From BNXB01 sp031556375 (lineage in GTDB: Bacteria > Bacteroidota > Bacteroidia > Bacteroidales > Azobacteroidaceae), in the NCBI GenBank assembly GCA_031556375.1, contig JAVBTA010000010.1, positions 1 through 57,466 on the forward strand: 57,466 bases of DNA, given 5' to 3'. Shown in pieces: positions 42,083-52,035 of the stretch. Position 1 is the stretch's first letter. The number at the start of each line of letters is the position of its first letter. The translations under genes and the position numbers were made by a program. The notes under the pieces are model-generated. The model was not told the DNA's origin. It did not search any database and was given only the letters and a program-made list of their open reading frames with translations.

Positions 42083-43645
42083 ATGACAGCTTCAAATAAA
42101 GTAATATACAATACTGGGATTTTATACCTGAAAATGGCTCTGACAGCCGGTATAAGCCTGTACACCACAAGATTGTTGCTCGAACAACTGGGAGTTTCGG
42201 ACTATGGTATCTATAATCTGATTTCGGGAGTGGTAGCTATGCTATCGTTCCTGAATACGGCAATGACAACATCTACACAGCGTTATCTGTCTTATTCTCA
42301 GGGAAAAGGAGATCTTGAAATGCAAAGAAATGTGTTCAGTGAAAGCATAAAATTACATTTTGTCGTCGGAATTGCAATCGTAGCTCTCCTTGAAATAGCG
42401 GGAATATTCTTGTTCAGTGGTTTTCTGAATATTCCTGATGACCGGATATTTACGGCAAAGCTCATCTATCATTTTTTTGCGGTATCGGTATTTTTTACAG
42501 TTCTTGCAGTTCCGTACAATGCAGCTCTGACAGCCAGGGAAAACATGCTTTGGATCGCTATTGTAAACACTGTAGAAACGGTCTTGCGATTACTGGCGAC
42601 AGTATTACTTCTCTTTGTTTCTAACGATAAACTGATCTATTTTGGATTATACACTGCTTTAATTACAGTTGTATCGTTCATTTTATATGGAACTTATTGC
42701 TCGAAAAAATATCCGGAATGCCGTTATGAGTCCGGTAGTAAAAAGAAAGAATTATTGAAAGAACTGTCTTCTTTTGCCGGTTGGAATGTCTTCGGAGCCC
42801 TTTGTGGCACAGCACGTATGCAGGGATTGGCTGTTATCCTGAATATATTTTTCGGGGCAACAATTAATGCAGCTTACGGTGTCGCTAATCAGATATCGTT
42901 ACAATTGAATCTTTTCTCTGCAATGTTGCTCCGGGCGATTAATCCTCAGATTATGAAGAGCGAAGGAGCAAATAACCGTCAGCGCATGTTGAGGTTATCG
43001 ATGATGGCTGGAAAATTCTCGTTCTTTCTTTTAGCTATATTTGCTATACCCAGCATTTTTGAGATGAATTATTTGTTGTCTTTCTGGCTGAAGAATGTTC
43101 CCGATTATACTGCGATTTTCTGTTCATTGATATTGACTACTATTCTGATTAACCAATTAACCGTTGGTTTGCAGTCGTCTTTTCAAGCCATGGGGCAAAT
43201 TAAAGTATATCAGGTACTTGTAGGTATTTTGCTATTATTGAACCTACCGATTGCGTATTTTTTACTGAAAGCGGGACATCCCCCTTATGTTGTGTTAATC
43301 AGTTATTTACTGATAGAATCGTCTGCATGTGTGATGAGGTTGTATCTTGCTAAAAAAATGATAGGACTTTCAATCCGTGAATACTGCGAGAAGGTGTTCT
43401 TCAGGGAAATGATTCCTATGGCAGTCATTATCCTGACAGCTTTTGCATGCACATATTTTCTGAATATGCCTTACCGTTTTCTGATAACCTTGCCTGCTTC
43501 TATGCTGTCATTTACAGTAAGTGTTTATTTTACAGGATTATGTGATGATGAAAAGCAATTGGTACATTCTTTCCTACAACGTGTATTTCGGCTTATACCT
43601 CGTCGTGTCCGAAATGATGTGGTCACAAATCAATTTAATAATTAG
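42083..43645 (+). CDS. Wzx-type lipid-linked oligosaccharide flippase
   Basis: A 520-residue polytopic protein with about 12-14 transmembrane helices of the MOP/polysaccharide transporter superfamily. It starts with the typical NTGILYLKMALTAGISLYTTRLLLEQLGVSDYG run (given here as its features: N-terminal amphipathic helix, TRLLL and the LGVSDYGIY motif). It should flip the completed undecaprenyl-linked repeat unit to the periplasmic face for polymerisation. The gap of 53 nt before it is the largest inside the locus. Confidence 0.9.
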   Translation: MTASNKVIYNTGILYLKMALTAGISLYTTRLLLEQLGVSDYGIYNLISGVVAMLSFLNTAMTTSTQRYLSYSQGKGDLEMQRNVFSESIKLHFVVGIAIVALLEIAGIFLFSGFLNIPDDRIFTAKLIYHFFAVSVFFTVLAVPYNAALTARENMLWIAIVNTVETVLRLLATVLLLFVSNDKLIYFGLYTALITVVSFILYGTYCSKKYPECRYESGSKKKELLKELSSFAGWNVFGALCGTARMQGLAVILNIFFGATINAAYGVANQISLQLNLFSAMLLRAINPQIMKSEGANNRQRMLRLSMMAGKFSFFLLAIFAIPSIFEMNYLLSFWLKNVPDYTAIFCSLILTTILINQLTVGLQSSFQAMGQIKVYQVLVGILLLLNLPIAYFLLKAGHPPYVVLISYLLIESSACVMRLYLAKKMIGLSIREYCEKVFFREMIPMAVIILTAFACTYFLNMPYRFLITLPASMLSFTVSVYFTGLCDDEKQLVHSFLQRVFRLIPRRVRNDVVTNQFNN

Positions 43646-43653
43646 AATTTGAA

Positions 43654-44829
43654 ATGAAGAAAATATTTATATACGGCGCTTTTGATAGATTTAATTACGG
43701 AGATCTTCTTTTTCCCTTGATTTTGAAGGAAAAGTTGGGAAAAAAGGAATCTTTGCAATTGTCTTATTATGGGATTATTGAGAGTGATTTGTCTGCGATA
43801 GGAGCTGTGCCGACCCATTCGTTAAAAGATTTTTATAATGATTGTAAAAAGACAAAGGATGCAGTTGTCATTGTTGCCGGTGGGGAGGTCTTACAGGCTC
43901 CATGGGGACCAATTTATTCTTATCTCAATCCTCAATTTCATAAAATATATAGTTTTTTCAATCGTACCTTGAGACGTTATTCTTTTGGAGTAAATAACCT
44001 GATAGCAAAGGGTTTGTTGAGGGCAAAAACAGTCCGCCCTTTTGTGATCGATCCGGATATTTTCCCCTATTTGAAAGGAATAATATATAATTCAACAGGA
44101 GGAGTCAGTACTAAATCTTATCCGCAAGAAATAAAGAAAATTTTGAGGAAAAGCCTTTTTGTTTCCTGCCGGGATGAAAGAACATTTCAATCTCTTCAGG
44201 GAGATGTTCCTCAATTGAAATTGTCTCCGGACTCTGCGATTCTGATGTCTACGATATTCAATGAAAACTTTTTAAATGAAAAATCGATTAATTTACCTGC
44301 TTCTCATTGGAGAAATGACTATGTTTTTTTTCAGATAAATAAAGGTATTGCTTCGAAATTGGGAGTCGAAAATATCGTGCGAAGACTGGAAAACTTAGCT
44401 TCAATGACAGGTAAGAAGATTATTCTTTGTCCCATTGGAACGGCCTTAGGTCACGAAGACAACGTTCCATTAGAACAAATATACGAAAAAATGACTGAAG
44501 AACAAACCTTTTTAGTGAAGGATCCGTCGATATGGGACATTATGTCCCTGATTTCACGTGCTTCTCTGTATATTGGCAGCAGTTTACATGGAGTTATCAC
44601 TTGTATGAGTTTTGGGATTCCTTATCTGTCTGTCGGTAACCTGAATAAGGTGAACAGTTATATTAGTACCTGGGGAATCGATGAATTGAAAGGTGATGCC
44701 AATTTTGATAATTGGGATAAGAAAGTGTCGATAGCATTAAATATCGATCGTTCTAAATTACAGAGCAACCGGGAATATCAAATCCGGTTGTCGGAAAAAT
44801 CAATAGAAGAAATATCGGAATTATTATGA
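43654..44829 (+). CDS. Polysaccharide pyruvyl transferase family protein
   Basis: A 391-residue member of the family that adds ketal-linked pyruvate to sugars of exopolysaccharides. The N-terminal GAFDRFNYGDLLFPLIL motif and the C-terminal region with ASLYIGSSLHGVITCMSFGIPYL (the conserved S-S-L-H-G motif) are diagnostic. Pyruvate would add negative charge to the product. It begins 8 nt after the flippase gene and overlaps the next glycosyltransferase gene (ATGA). Confidence 0.88.
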   Translation: MKKIFIYGAFDRFNYGDLLFPLILKEKLGKKESLQLSYYGIIESDLSAIGAVPTHSLKDFYNDCKKTKDAVVIVAGGEVLQAPWGPIYSYLNPQFHKIYSFFNRTLRRYSFGVNNLIAKGLLRAKTVRPFVIDPDIFPYLKGIIYNSTGGVSTKSYPQEIKKILRKSLFVSCRDERTFQSLQGDVPQLKLSPDSAILMSTIFNENFLNEKSINLPASHWRNDYVFFQINKGIASKLGVENIVRRLENLASMTGKKIILCPIGTALGHEDNVPLEQIYEKMTEEQTFLVKDPSIWDIMSLISRASLYIGSSLHGVITCMSFGIPYLSVGNLNKVNSYISTWGIDELKGDANFDNWDKKVSIALNIDRSKLQSNREYQIRLSEKSIEEISELL

Positions 44830-45764
44830 CTCATAACATATCTATAGCAATGACTACCTATAATGGTGAACGTTACTTGCGCGAACAACTCGACAGTATT
44901 TACACCCAAACTCTGGCTCCTAATGAGGTTATTGTAGTCGATGATTGTTCTACTGATAATACGCAAAAGATACTCCGTGAATATAAAAAATTATACGGAC
45001 TTAAATATTTTGTCAACGAAAAGAATTTAGGAGTAAATAGAAATTTTGAAAAGGCAATTTCTTTGTGCACAGGGGATTTGATTGCTTTAAGTGATCAGGA
45101 TGATGTCTGGATGCCATATAAATTGGAAAGGTGTTATCATAAAATTATGTCTGTAGATAATAAAATCCCGGCTCTGGTATCATCGGCAAGGATTGATGTG
45201 GACAGTAAGCTTCAACCTATAAGTGAAGCGAGAACTGTCAAAGATTCGGATCTTTACCTGACGACTTTATTCGGTCATAATTCCCAGGGATGTTCGATGA
45301 TGTTGAACCATGCGCTTGCCGAGAAGATAATACCGTTACCTCCGGATAATGAAATTATGTTCGATTTGTATATCGGATTGACGGCAGCTATGACCGGTTA
45401 TAAATATTATATAGGAGAACCCTTATTATATTATCGTCATCATTCCTGTAATGTTTATGGAAAATATAGCGAAAAAACATCTTCTTTTCTTAAAAAAATA
45501 AAAGAAAGAAGTGTTAATCGCTTTCCAAAATTATTTAAAGAAGAAAGGTTTGGTAATATGGAAGCTGTTGCACGTCGTCAATCGAAGAATTTTCTTCCCG
45601 AACGCCGTTCTGTATTTTTTAAATTAATGTCGCTAAATGAAAAAAAAAATTATTTCAGAAAATTGGGAACTATTCTGTCGTTGAAAGAAATCCCATTTAC
45701 AAAGCGATGCCTTATTGTGTGTGATACAATGATTTCAAACGTGTTTAGATATTGTTTCTTATGA
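44826..45764 (+). CDS. Glycosyltransferase family 2 (rhamnosyltransferase-like)
   Basis: A 312-residue GT-A enzyme with SIAMTTYNGERYLREQLDSI at the N-terminus, the VIVVDDCSTDNT donor strand and ALSDQDDVW (metal-binding DxD), which recall the RfbF/rhamnosyltransferase branch. The sugar cannot be read reliably. The gene overlaps both neighbours by 4 nt (ATGA at each end), typical of tight translational coupling in this locus. Confidence 0.88.
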   Translation: MTHNISIAMTTYNGERYLREQLDSIYTQTLAPNEVIVVDDCSTDNTQKILREYKKLYGLKYFVNEKNLGVNRNFEKAISLCTGDLIALSDQDDVWMPYKLERCYHKIMSVDNKIPALVSSARIDVDSKLQPISEARTVKDSDLYLTTLFGHNSQGCSMMLNHALAEKIIPLPPDNEIMFDLYIGLTAAMTGYKYYIGEPLLYYRHHSCNVYGKYSEKTSSFLKKIKERSVNRFPKLFKEERFGNMEAVARRQSKNFLPERRSVFFKLMSLNEKKNYFRKLGTILSLKEIPFTKRCLIVCDTMISNVFRYCFL

Positions 45765-46963
45765 AAAATATTCATCGTGTATTTGCTGTGGTCGTGTTGT
45801 TGCTCTCCATTGAATATCTGACATTCGGAGAGGGACTCAGTGTGTTCAGAATATTGATATTTCCGTTATCTGTTTTAGGACTTCTCCTGATGCGGAATTT
45901 AAATCTGAAACAGTCTTCAACTATTCTTTGGTTTTGTTTATTGTTTTACTTTGCTTGGGTTGTCGGAAGTAGTTATTTTATTGGGAATCCTGGAGATTCA
46001 ATTACTTATTTATTGATTGCGGTCTTTTCATTTTTCCTGATAAAATATTTTTCATCTTTTCCGGATAAGTTAAACTCGATTTACAAATACACATATTGGT
46101 TTGCTTTACCCCACGAATTGGTGTACCTGTTGATTTTAGGAGGAGTACTTTCCTGGTCGGATTATACGATGGGATATTCTATGCGTTTTTTCGGATTTCA
46201 CCGGGATCCTAATTTTATGACGATTTTTATTTCTATTGCTGTATTATCTAAGATTCAGTATGTATGGATTGCTAAATCTCATATTATATGGAAATTAATA
46301 ACACTTGCAACTATTTCTTTAGATATTTGGCTGGTAATCATGGGAATGTCTCGTGGAGGTTTACTTTGTCTTTTTGCTCTGATGGCTTTGCAGATGTTTG
46401 CTTTTATACCGGGGAAGAAAAAGTTTCTTGCGACGGCATTAATGATTGTCTCGGTATCTTCATTTTTAATATATGCCCGCCAGTTTACTGATGTTCCCGG
46501 TAGTTATCAATCGTCATTCCATAACATGCTTGCACGATTTAACACAGATGATTTTTCTGAAGGGAGCGGACGACGAGATATCTGGAGGGAAAATGTCCAT
46601 GATATTTTGGAATTTCCTCTTACTCCTCTCGGTACGGATCTGGAAGACCGTCCTGAAGCAAAATTTACTCATAATACCTATATCGATACTTTGCTGACAT
46701 CGGGTCTTCTGTTTGGCTCGTTGTTTGTCATTCTGCTGGTGATTGCACAAGTAGGAGGATTTATCGATGTACTAAAGAAAGGAACGGAAGCCGGGTATCT
46801 TATTCTCGCTTTGGTTGTGGTCTCCCAATTATTTTTTCTGTCGTTACTTACACTTAAGCTTACCTGGTTTTTCTTTATTCTTTTATTGCACAATTTGAGT
46901 GAAAAAATACCATTGACGGACTATAGTGAAGTACAAGTGTCTTCTAAATTGTATAAATTATGA
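45761..46963 (+). CDS. O-antigen ligase/Wzy-like polymerase
   Basis: A 400-residue membrane protein with about ten transmembrane segments and a large loop near residues 245-290 (FHNMLARFNTDDFSEGSGRRDIW, then THNTYIDTLLTSGLL). This loop with an HNTY...G motif is characteristic of the Wzy_C/O-antigen ligase superfamily. As the only such protein in the locus, it is the likely Wzy polymerase that joins repeat units in the periplasm. Start set at ATG 45761, overlapping the previous stop. Confidence 0.85.
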   Translation: MKNIHRVFAVVVLLLSIEYLTFGEGLSVFRILIFPLSVLGLLLMRNLNLKQSSTILWFCLLFYFAWVVGSSYFIGNPGDSITYLLIAVFSFFLIKYFSSFPDKLNSIYKYTYWFALPHELVYLLILGGVLSWSDYTMGYSMRFFGFHRDPNFMTIFISIAVLSKIQYVWIAKSHIIWKLITLATISLDIWLVIMGMSRGGLLCLFALMALQMFAFIPGKKKFLATALMIVSVSSFLIYARQFTDVPGSYQSSFHNMLARFNTDDFSEGSGRRDIWRENVHDILEFPLTPLGTDLEDRPEAKFTHNTYIDTLLTSGLLFGSLFVILLVIAQVGGFIDVLKKGTEAGYLILALVVVSQLFFLSLLTLKLTWFFFILLLHNLSEKIPLTDYSEVQVSSKLYKL

Positions 46964-47922
46964 AAAAATATCCGCTTATATCGGTTGTCATCCTGAATTG
47001 GAACCGTCTGCTAGATACCAAACGGGCCATTGAGAGTGTCTTGAGACAGACTTATCCTGATTTTGAAATAATTTTGATTGACAATAATTCTGATGAACCC
47101 GGTTCGGATTCTTTATCCCGGCTTTATCCCGGAATTCAATTCTATAGGATGGATAAGAATTATGGTTGTCCGGGAGGACGAAATATAGGTATTAAAAAAG
47201 CCAAAGGTGATTACATTTTTTTTGTAGATAATGATGGAATACTGGAAATGCATGCTTTAGAGAATGCTTACAGGATCTTTCAGGAGAATGAGGATGTCGG
47301 TATTGTTGCCGGAAAAATCATTTTTTACGGAAAAGATTTTTCCGGTCATTTTAAGTGTAGTGAGGATTCCCCAGAGTATAAAGGCTGGTATTCCCACGGG
47401 TTTTCCGGAGGAGTATCAATGCACAAACGTTCCATTTATGATAAAATAGGAATGTATAATGCCGATTTTATGTATGGAGGGGAAGAAACAAACCTGTCCT
47501 TACGATTGCTAACTATCGATCAATACGTATATTATGCCGATAACGTAGTTCTTTGGCACAGGAAATCCGATTCGGCACGTCCGCGACAATTTAATTTTAT
47601 TAGTGCCTGCTCAAATATGTATTATACTTATATGCAATTGATGCCTGTGGAATACAGAAGCATCTTTTTTCTGTATTTTACACTCAGGTATCCTTTTTTT
47701 GCTCTTAAGAACGGTTATTTATTGCCGTTTCTGAAAGCAATGCCCGGAATATATACAAGAAAAAGACATGAATCGTCTTGGAGTAAAAATCGTCTGACTT
47801 CGAAAAATGTTTATTTGTATCACTTATTAAGTAAAGAGAAAATTAAAGATTATGAAGAATTAAAAACAAAGAAAGAGGACTACAGTTATTGGAAATACCT
47901 TTGCTCCTTGATTTTTAAGTAA
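46960..47922 (+). CDS. Glycosyltransferase family 2
   Basis: A 320-residue GT-A enzyme: PLISVVILNWNRLLDTKRAI start, IILIDNNSDEPGS donor strand, NYGCPGGRNIGIKKAKGDY (a G-G-x-N-x-G motif of the group) and the DNDG metal site. The family mostly includes rhamnosyl- and N-acetylglucosaminyl-type transferases. Overlaps the polymerase gene by 4 nt. Confidence 0.9.
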   Translation: MKKYPLISVVILNWNRLLDTKRAIESVLRQTYPDFEIILIDNNSDEPGSDSLSRLYPGIQFYRMDKNYGCPGGRNIGIKKAKGDYIFFVDNDGILEMHALENAYRIFQENEDVGIVAGKIIFYGKDFSGHFKCSEDSPEYKGWYSHGFSGGVSMHKRSIYDKIGMYNADFMYGGEETNLSLRLLTIDQYVYYADNVVLWHRKSDSARPRQFNFISACSNMYYTYMQLMPVEYRSIFFLYFTLRYPFFALKNGYLLPFLKAMPGIYTRKRHESSWSKNRLTSKNVYLYHLLSKEKIKDYEELKTKKEDYSYWKYLCSLIFK

Positions 47923-47935
47923 TAAGTTTAAAAAC

Positions 47936-49042
47936 ATGAAGACTTCAAATATATGTTGTATACTGAACTATCCGCCTCATTACCGCGAGCAGATTTATCG
48001 CTTGATGGAGAAGGAGCTGGATTGTGATTTTTATTTTGGAAATATTGAAAAAGGTCGTATTCGACCGATCAATTATTCTCACTTTAGTAAGCCGATTAAA
48101 GATCTGACAACCACTCGTTTACCTTTTGGTTTTAATTGGATTGGAGGGGCCGTTTCCTTGATTTTCCAACCTTACCGTAAATTTATACTGGTAGGTGAAC
48201 CGTACTGTTTGTCTACCTGGCTTTGTTTAATATCGGCACGTATCCTCGGAAAACAAGCCTATTTGTGGACACATGGCTGGTATGGCGGTGAAAGCCGGAT
48301 TAAGACTCTGGTCAAGAAAGCATTCTATAATTTATCAACTGGTTTATTTTTGTATGGTAATTATGCGAAAAAGTTAATGCTGAAAGAAGGTTTTAAGAAT
48401 GAAAGAATGAACGTGGTTTATAATTCTCTGGATTATGATTTGCAAAAAAAGATACGTACAGACCTCAGATACACAAGTATTTATCAGAATTATTTTGGAA
48501 ATAAAGATCCGGTTCTGATTTTTACCGGTCGTCTGACTCCTGTTAAAAAACTGGATCAATTGATTGATGCACATAAGGTTTTGTCATCCCAAAAAATTCA
48601 TTTTAATGTAGTAATACTTGGAGACGGTACTGAAGAGGAAAATCTTCAGAGTCAGTCTTCCAAAGCCGGACTTTCAAGTCGTTATTGGTTTTATGGACCT
48701 TGTTATGATGAGGCTGTGATCGGTGAATTGTATTATAATGCCGCCGTTTGTATTTCGCCGGGAAATGTAGGTTTAACAGCCATTCATTCTTTAATGTATG
48801 GTTGTCCGGTTATTACTCATTCTGATTTTACTCAGCAAATGCCTGAATTTGAAGCTATACAAATGGGAACTACCGGTAGCTTTTTTGAATATGGAAATGT
48901 CGGTTCTTTGGCAAAAGCTATTGAAGTATGGCTGAATAAACATTATCCTAAAGATGAATTTTTAAAGAATGATTGTTTTAAAGTGATTGATGAGAGATTT
49001 AATCCATATTATCAAATGAAAATACTCAAACAATTATTATGA
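47936..49042 (+). CDS. Glycosyltransferase family 4
   Basis: A 368-residue GT-B enzyme. It contains the C-terminal Rossmann half with the PVLIFTGRLTPVKKLDQLI start, VVILGDGTEEENL and the CISPGNVGLTAIHSLMYGCPVIT segment, equivalent to the GT4 donor-binding E-x7-E region (with G-LTA-HS in place of the first Glu). The change at the first Glu could alter donor use. The next gene overlaps by 4 nt. Confidence 0.85.
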   Translation: MKTSNICCILNYPPHYREQIYRLMEKELDCDFYFGNIEKGRIRPINYSHFSKPIKDLTTTRLPFGFNWIGGAVSLIFQPYRKFILVGEPYCLSTWLCLISARILGKQAYLWTHGWYGGESRIKTLVKKAFYNLSTGLFLYGNYAKKLMLKEGFKNERMNVVYNSLDYDLQKKIRTDLRYTSIYQNYFGNKDPVLIFTGRLTPVKKLDQLIDAHKVLSSQKIHFNVVILGDGTEEENLQSQSSKAGLSSRYWFYGPCYDEAVIGELYYNAAVCISPGNVGLTAIHSLMYGCPVITHSDFTQQMPEFEAIQMGTTGSFFEYGNVGSLAKAIEVWLNKHYPKDEFLKNDCFKVIDERFNPYYQMKILKQLL

Positions 49043-50130
49043 AGCGTATCTTATTTTTCGGGCCTCTTCCACCTGCTTATACGGGACAATCGATTGCATT
49101 TTCTGCAGTAGTCGATCATTTGAAAAATGAAAAAAGCAAGGTAATCGATATTTCAGGGAAAGATACTGTTCTGTCGGGTATCGGACTTTGTTTCAGGATA
49201 ATTTATACTTTGACTTTTTATCGTTTTGATTTGATCTATTTTACTTGTAGCCGGAGTTTTTTCGGCTCTATAAGGGATGTTGTCCTGTTGTTTTGTGCAC
49301 GCACACGCAATATTTCTGTTGTAAATCATTTACATGGAGGCGATTTTAAGAATTTTTACGATGGACTACCGCCCTGGTATCGTTCGATTGTAAGGTGGTG
49401 TTATCATGGAGTGGGAGAGAGTATCGTTCTGACGGAAGGCATGAAAGAGAATTTTGAAGACTTTCCCAAAATGAAATTGACAGTTGTATCCAATAGTTAT
49501 TCTTCGGATCTGGATACTTGCCCGGTTGAAAAAAGATGGAAGCCGTCTCAGCCGATACGTTTACTTTATTTATCTAATATTATGAAGATGAAGGGTATTC
49601 TACATCTTCTGGATGTTATAGAGGTTATTTTCTCAAAATATGAAAATATTCACCTGTCTATTGCAGGTACTCCTATTGGTGATATATATTGTTCCGAAGA
49701 AGAAATTGCAGACTTATTTTATGAGAGTTATGGAGAGTTGAAATCAAAATATCCGGATAAGATCGATTATCTGGGGGTCGTTACAGGAGAAGCTAAGAAA
49801 CAATTACTGTGGAATTCGGATGTATTTGTATTGCCTACATTTTATCCGACAGAGGCTTTCCCAATTTCTATTTTGGAAGCCCTGAGAACAGGTAATTTTA
49901 TTCTGACAACTGATCACCGCTTTATTCCTGCCATCGTTTCAAATAATAATGGAGTTTTAATCGAGCCAGATTCTACAATTGCTCTTTTTGAGGCGCTGGA
50001 TGAGATTGCAGAACATCCGGAACGACTTCAAATGATACAAAATATGAATATATGGCATGCGTTGGAACATTATCAGGAAGAAAAATACCTGAAAGCTTTA
50101 GATAGTATTTTTAGAAAGGAATTAATATGA
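49039..50130 (+). CDS. Glycosyltransferase family 4
   Basis: A 363-residue GT-B enzyme; N-terminal ILFFGPLPPAYTGQSIAF and the C-terminal VFVLPTFYPTEAFPISILEALRTG with the canonical E-x7-E (EAFPISILE). It is the last gene of the exopolysaccharide locus. Then a gap of 173 nt separates it from grpE. Confidence 0.9.
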   Translation: MKRILFFGPLPPAYTGQSIAFSAVVDHLKNEKSKVIDISGKDTVLSGIGLCFRIIYTLTFYRFDLIYFTCSRSFFGSIRDVVLLFCARTRNISVVNHLHGGDFKNFYDGLPPWYRSIVRWCYHGVGESIVLTEGMKENFEDFPKMKLTVVSNSYSSDLDTCPVEKRWKPSQPIRLLYLSNIMKMKGILHLLDVIEVIFSKYENIHLSIAGTPIGDIYCSEEEIADLFYESYGELKSKYPDKIDYLGVVTGEAKKQLLWNSDVFVLPTFYPTEAFPISILEALRTGNFILTTDHRFIPAIVSNNNGVLIEPDSTIALFEALDEIAEHPERLQMIQNMNIWHALEHYQEEKYLKALDSIFRKELI

Positions 50131-50207
50131 TGAATTATATATTTAAAATTATTTCCAGTTTTTCCAGATGTTTTCCATGGTTTAAGTGTTTTTAAACTCT
50201 TTGGCAA

Positions 50208-50215
50208 TATATTTG
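50208..50215 (+). promoter_or_regulatory. Putative -7 box of grpE-dnaJ
   Basis: TATATTTG is an exact -7 match, 88 nt before the grpE start, which would give an untranslated leader of about 80 nt. Confidence 0.45.
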
Positions 50216-50303
50216 ATGCATAAATGAAGGCAAGAGACATGAACTCTTGTCGTGTTAGTTGTAACTGACTATTAATAAGATTAATAATAAACAAAATATA
50301 GAC

Positions 50304-50867
50304 ATGAAAGAAGAAGACTTGGAAAAAAAGGCTCATCAGGTTGAGAATCCAGCTGACAATATAGCAGAAAATGAGACAAATGAGCAGATCGGAAGGGAAA
50401 ATCCGGATTGGGAACCAACTGGAACTGACAGTATGTCGGATGAATTGGCACAAATGAAGGATTCTTATCTCCGTTTGATGGCAGAATACGATAATTATCG
50501 TAAGCGGACGATGAAGGAAAAAGCCGAATTAATCAAAAACGGAGGAGAAAGGGTACTTACCGGATTATTACCCGTAGTGGATGACTTTGAAAGGGCTTTG
50601 GAAAATGTTGATAAAGCGACTGATGTAAAGTCTGTAACTGAAGGCATTGAATTGATTTACAATAAGTTCATCTCTTTCCTGAATCAGAATGGGGTGAAAC
50701 CTATTGATGCCAACGGACATCCGTTTGATGATGAGATTCATGATGCCGTAGCTACAATCCCCGCTCCAAAAGAAGATCAAAAAGGTCTGGTAATAGATTG
50801 TATGCAAAGAGGTTATATGCTCAATGATAAAGTGATACGTCACGCTAAAGTGGTAGTCGCAGAATAA
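50304..50867 (+). CDS. grpE: GrpE nucleotide exchange factor
   Basis: Releases ADP from DnaK so that folding cycles can continue. The 187-residue protein has an acidic N-terminus, a long helix (LAQMKDSYLRLMAEYDNYRKRT, about residues 48-70) for dimerisation and the C-terminal beta domain ending GYMLNDKVIRHAKVVVA, characteristic of GrpE. It precedes dnaJ by 16 nt; dnaK is not in the window. Confidence 0.97.
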   Translation: MKEEDLEKKAHQVENPADNIAENETNEQIGRENPDWEPTGTDSMSDELAQMKDSYLRLMAEYDNYRKRTMKEKAELIKNGGERVLTGLLPVVDDFERALENVDKATDVKSVTEGIELIYNKFISFLNQNGVKPIDANGHPFDDEIHDAVATIPAPKEDQKGLVIDCMQRGYMLNDKVIRHAKVVVAE

Positions 50868-50883
50868 AAATGTAAAGGTAAAA

Positions 50884-52035
50884 ATGGCTAAAAGAGATTA
50901 TTACGAAATACTTGAAGTTTCTAAAACCGCTTCGGCGGAAGAAATAAAGAAAGCGTATCGTAAAAAAGCAATACAATATCATCCTGATAAGAATCCTGAC
51001 GATAAGGATGCTGAAGAAAAATTCAAGGAAGCAGCAGAAGCTTACGAAGTTTTAAGCAACGAAGACAAAAAAAGAAGATATGATCAATTCGGTCATGCCG
51101 GAGTAGGAGGTGCTGCGTCGTCCGGTGGATTTGGCGGTGGTATGTCGATGGATGATATATTCTCCCATTTCGGAGATATTTTTGGAGGCCATTTTGGTGG
51201 TGGATTCGGAGGATTTGGCGGCGGCGGTTATTCTTCTCAACGTGTCAATCGCGGATCAGATCTCAGAGTGAAAGTGAAACTTACACTGAAAGAAATTGCC
51301 ACAGGTGTTGAGAAAAAAATCAAAGTAAAGAAGTACGTCAGTTGTTCTCATTGTAGTGGAACCGGTGCTGAGGGTTCGGACGGATACTCTACCTGTTCGA
51401 CTTGTAAAGGTTCCGGACATGTGACACGTGTAACCAATACTATTTTAGGACAGATGCAGACAACTTCTGTTTGCCAGAGTTGTGGTGGTGATGGAAAGAT
51501 AATTACAAAGAAATGTCCGCACTGTAACGGAGAAGGTATCCTCAAAGATGATGATGTAATCACTATAAATATTCCTGCCGGAGTAGCTGAAGGTATGCAG
51601 CTGTCCCTGAGTGGTAAAGGAAATGCTGCCCGTAGAGGTGGTGTAAATGGCGATTTATTGATCGTTATTGAAGAAGAACCACATCCGGAATTGATTCGCG
51701 ATCAAAGTGATATTATTTATAATCTATTATTGAGTTTCCCAATGGCAGCAGTAGGAGGACAAGTCGAAGTACCTACACTCGACGGAAAAGCCAAAGTGAA
51801 AATCGATCCCGGAACTCAACCGGGGAAAGTTCTTCGTCTTCGTAATAAAGGATTACCTTCAATCAATCATTATGGAACAGGAGACTTGCTCGTGAATATC
51901 AGTATTTATGTTCCCGAGTCTTTATCCTCAGATCAAAAAGCGACTCTGGAAGCGATGGATAATTCTTCGAATTTTCAACCAAGCAAGTCTATTAAAGATA
52001 AAATATTCAACCATTTCAGAAATCTGGTGAGTTGA
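50884..52035 (+). CDS. dnaJ: DnaJ co-chaperone
   Basis: Hsp40 partner of DnaK. The 383 residues show the J domain (residues 5-70, with HPDKNP containing the essential HPD), the G/F-rich linker (about 75-120), four CxxCxGxG zinc repeats (CSHCSGTG, CSTCKGSG, CQSCGGDG, CPHCNGEG) and the C-terminal substrate-binding domains. All eight zinc-binding cysteines are present. Its TGA overlaps the next gene by one base (TGATG), indicating coupling. Confidence 0.97.
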   Translation: MAKRDYYEILEVSKTASAEEIKKAYRKKAIQYHPDKNPDDKDAEEKFKEAAEAYEVLSNEDKKRRYDQFGHAGVGGAASSGGFGGGMSMDDIFSHFGDIFGGHFGGGFGGFGGGGYSSQRVNRGSDLRVKVKLTLKEIATGVEKKIKVKKYVSCSHCSGTGAEGSDGYSTCSTCKGSGHVTRVTNTILGQMQTTSVCQSCGGDGKIITKKCPHCNGEGILKDDDVITINIPAGVAEGMQLSLSGKGNAARRGGVNGDLLIVIEEEPHPELIRDQSDIIYNLLLSFPMAAVGGQVEVPTLDGKAKVKIDPGTQPGKVLRLRNKGLPSINHYGTGDLLVNISIYVPESLSSDQKATLEAMDNSSNFQPSKSIKDKIFNHFRNLVS

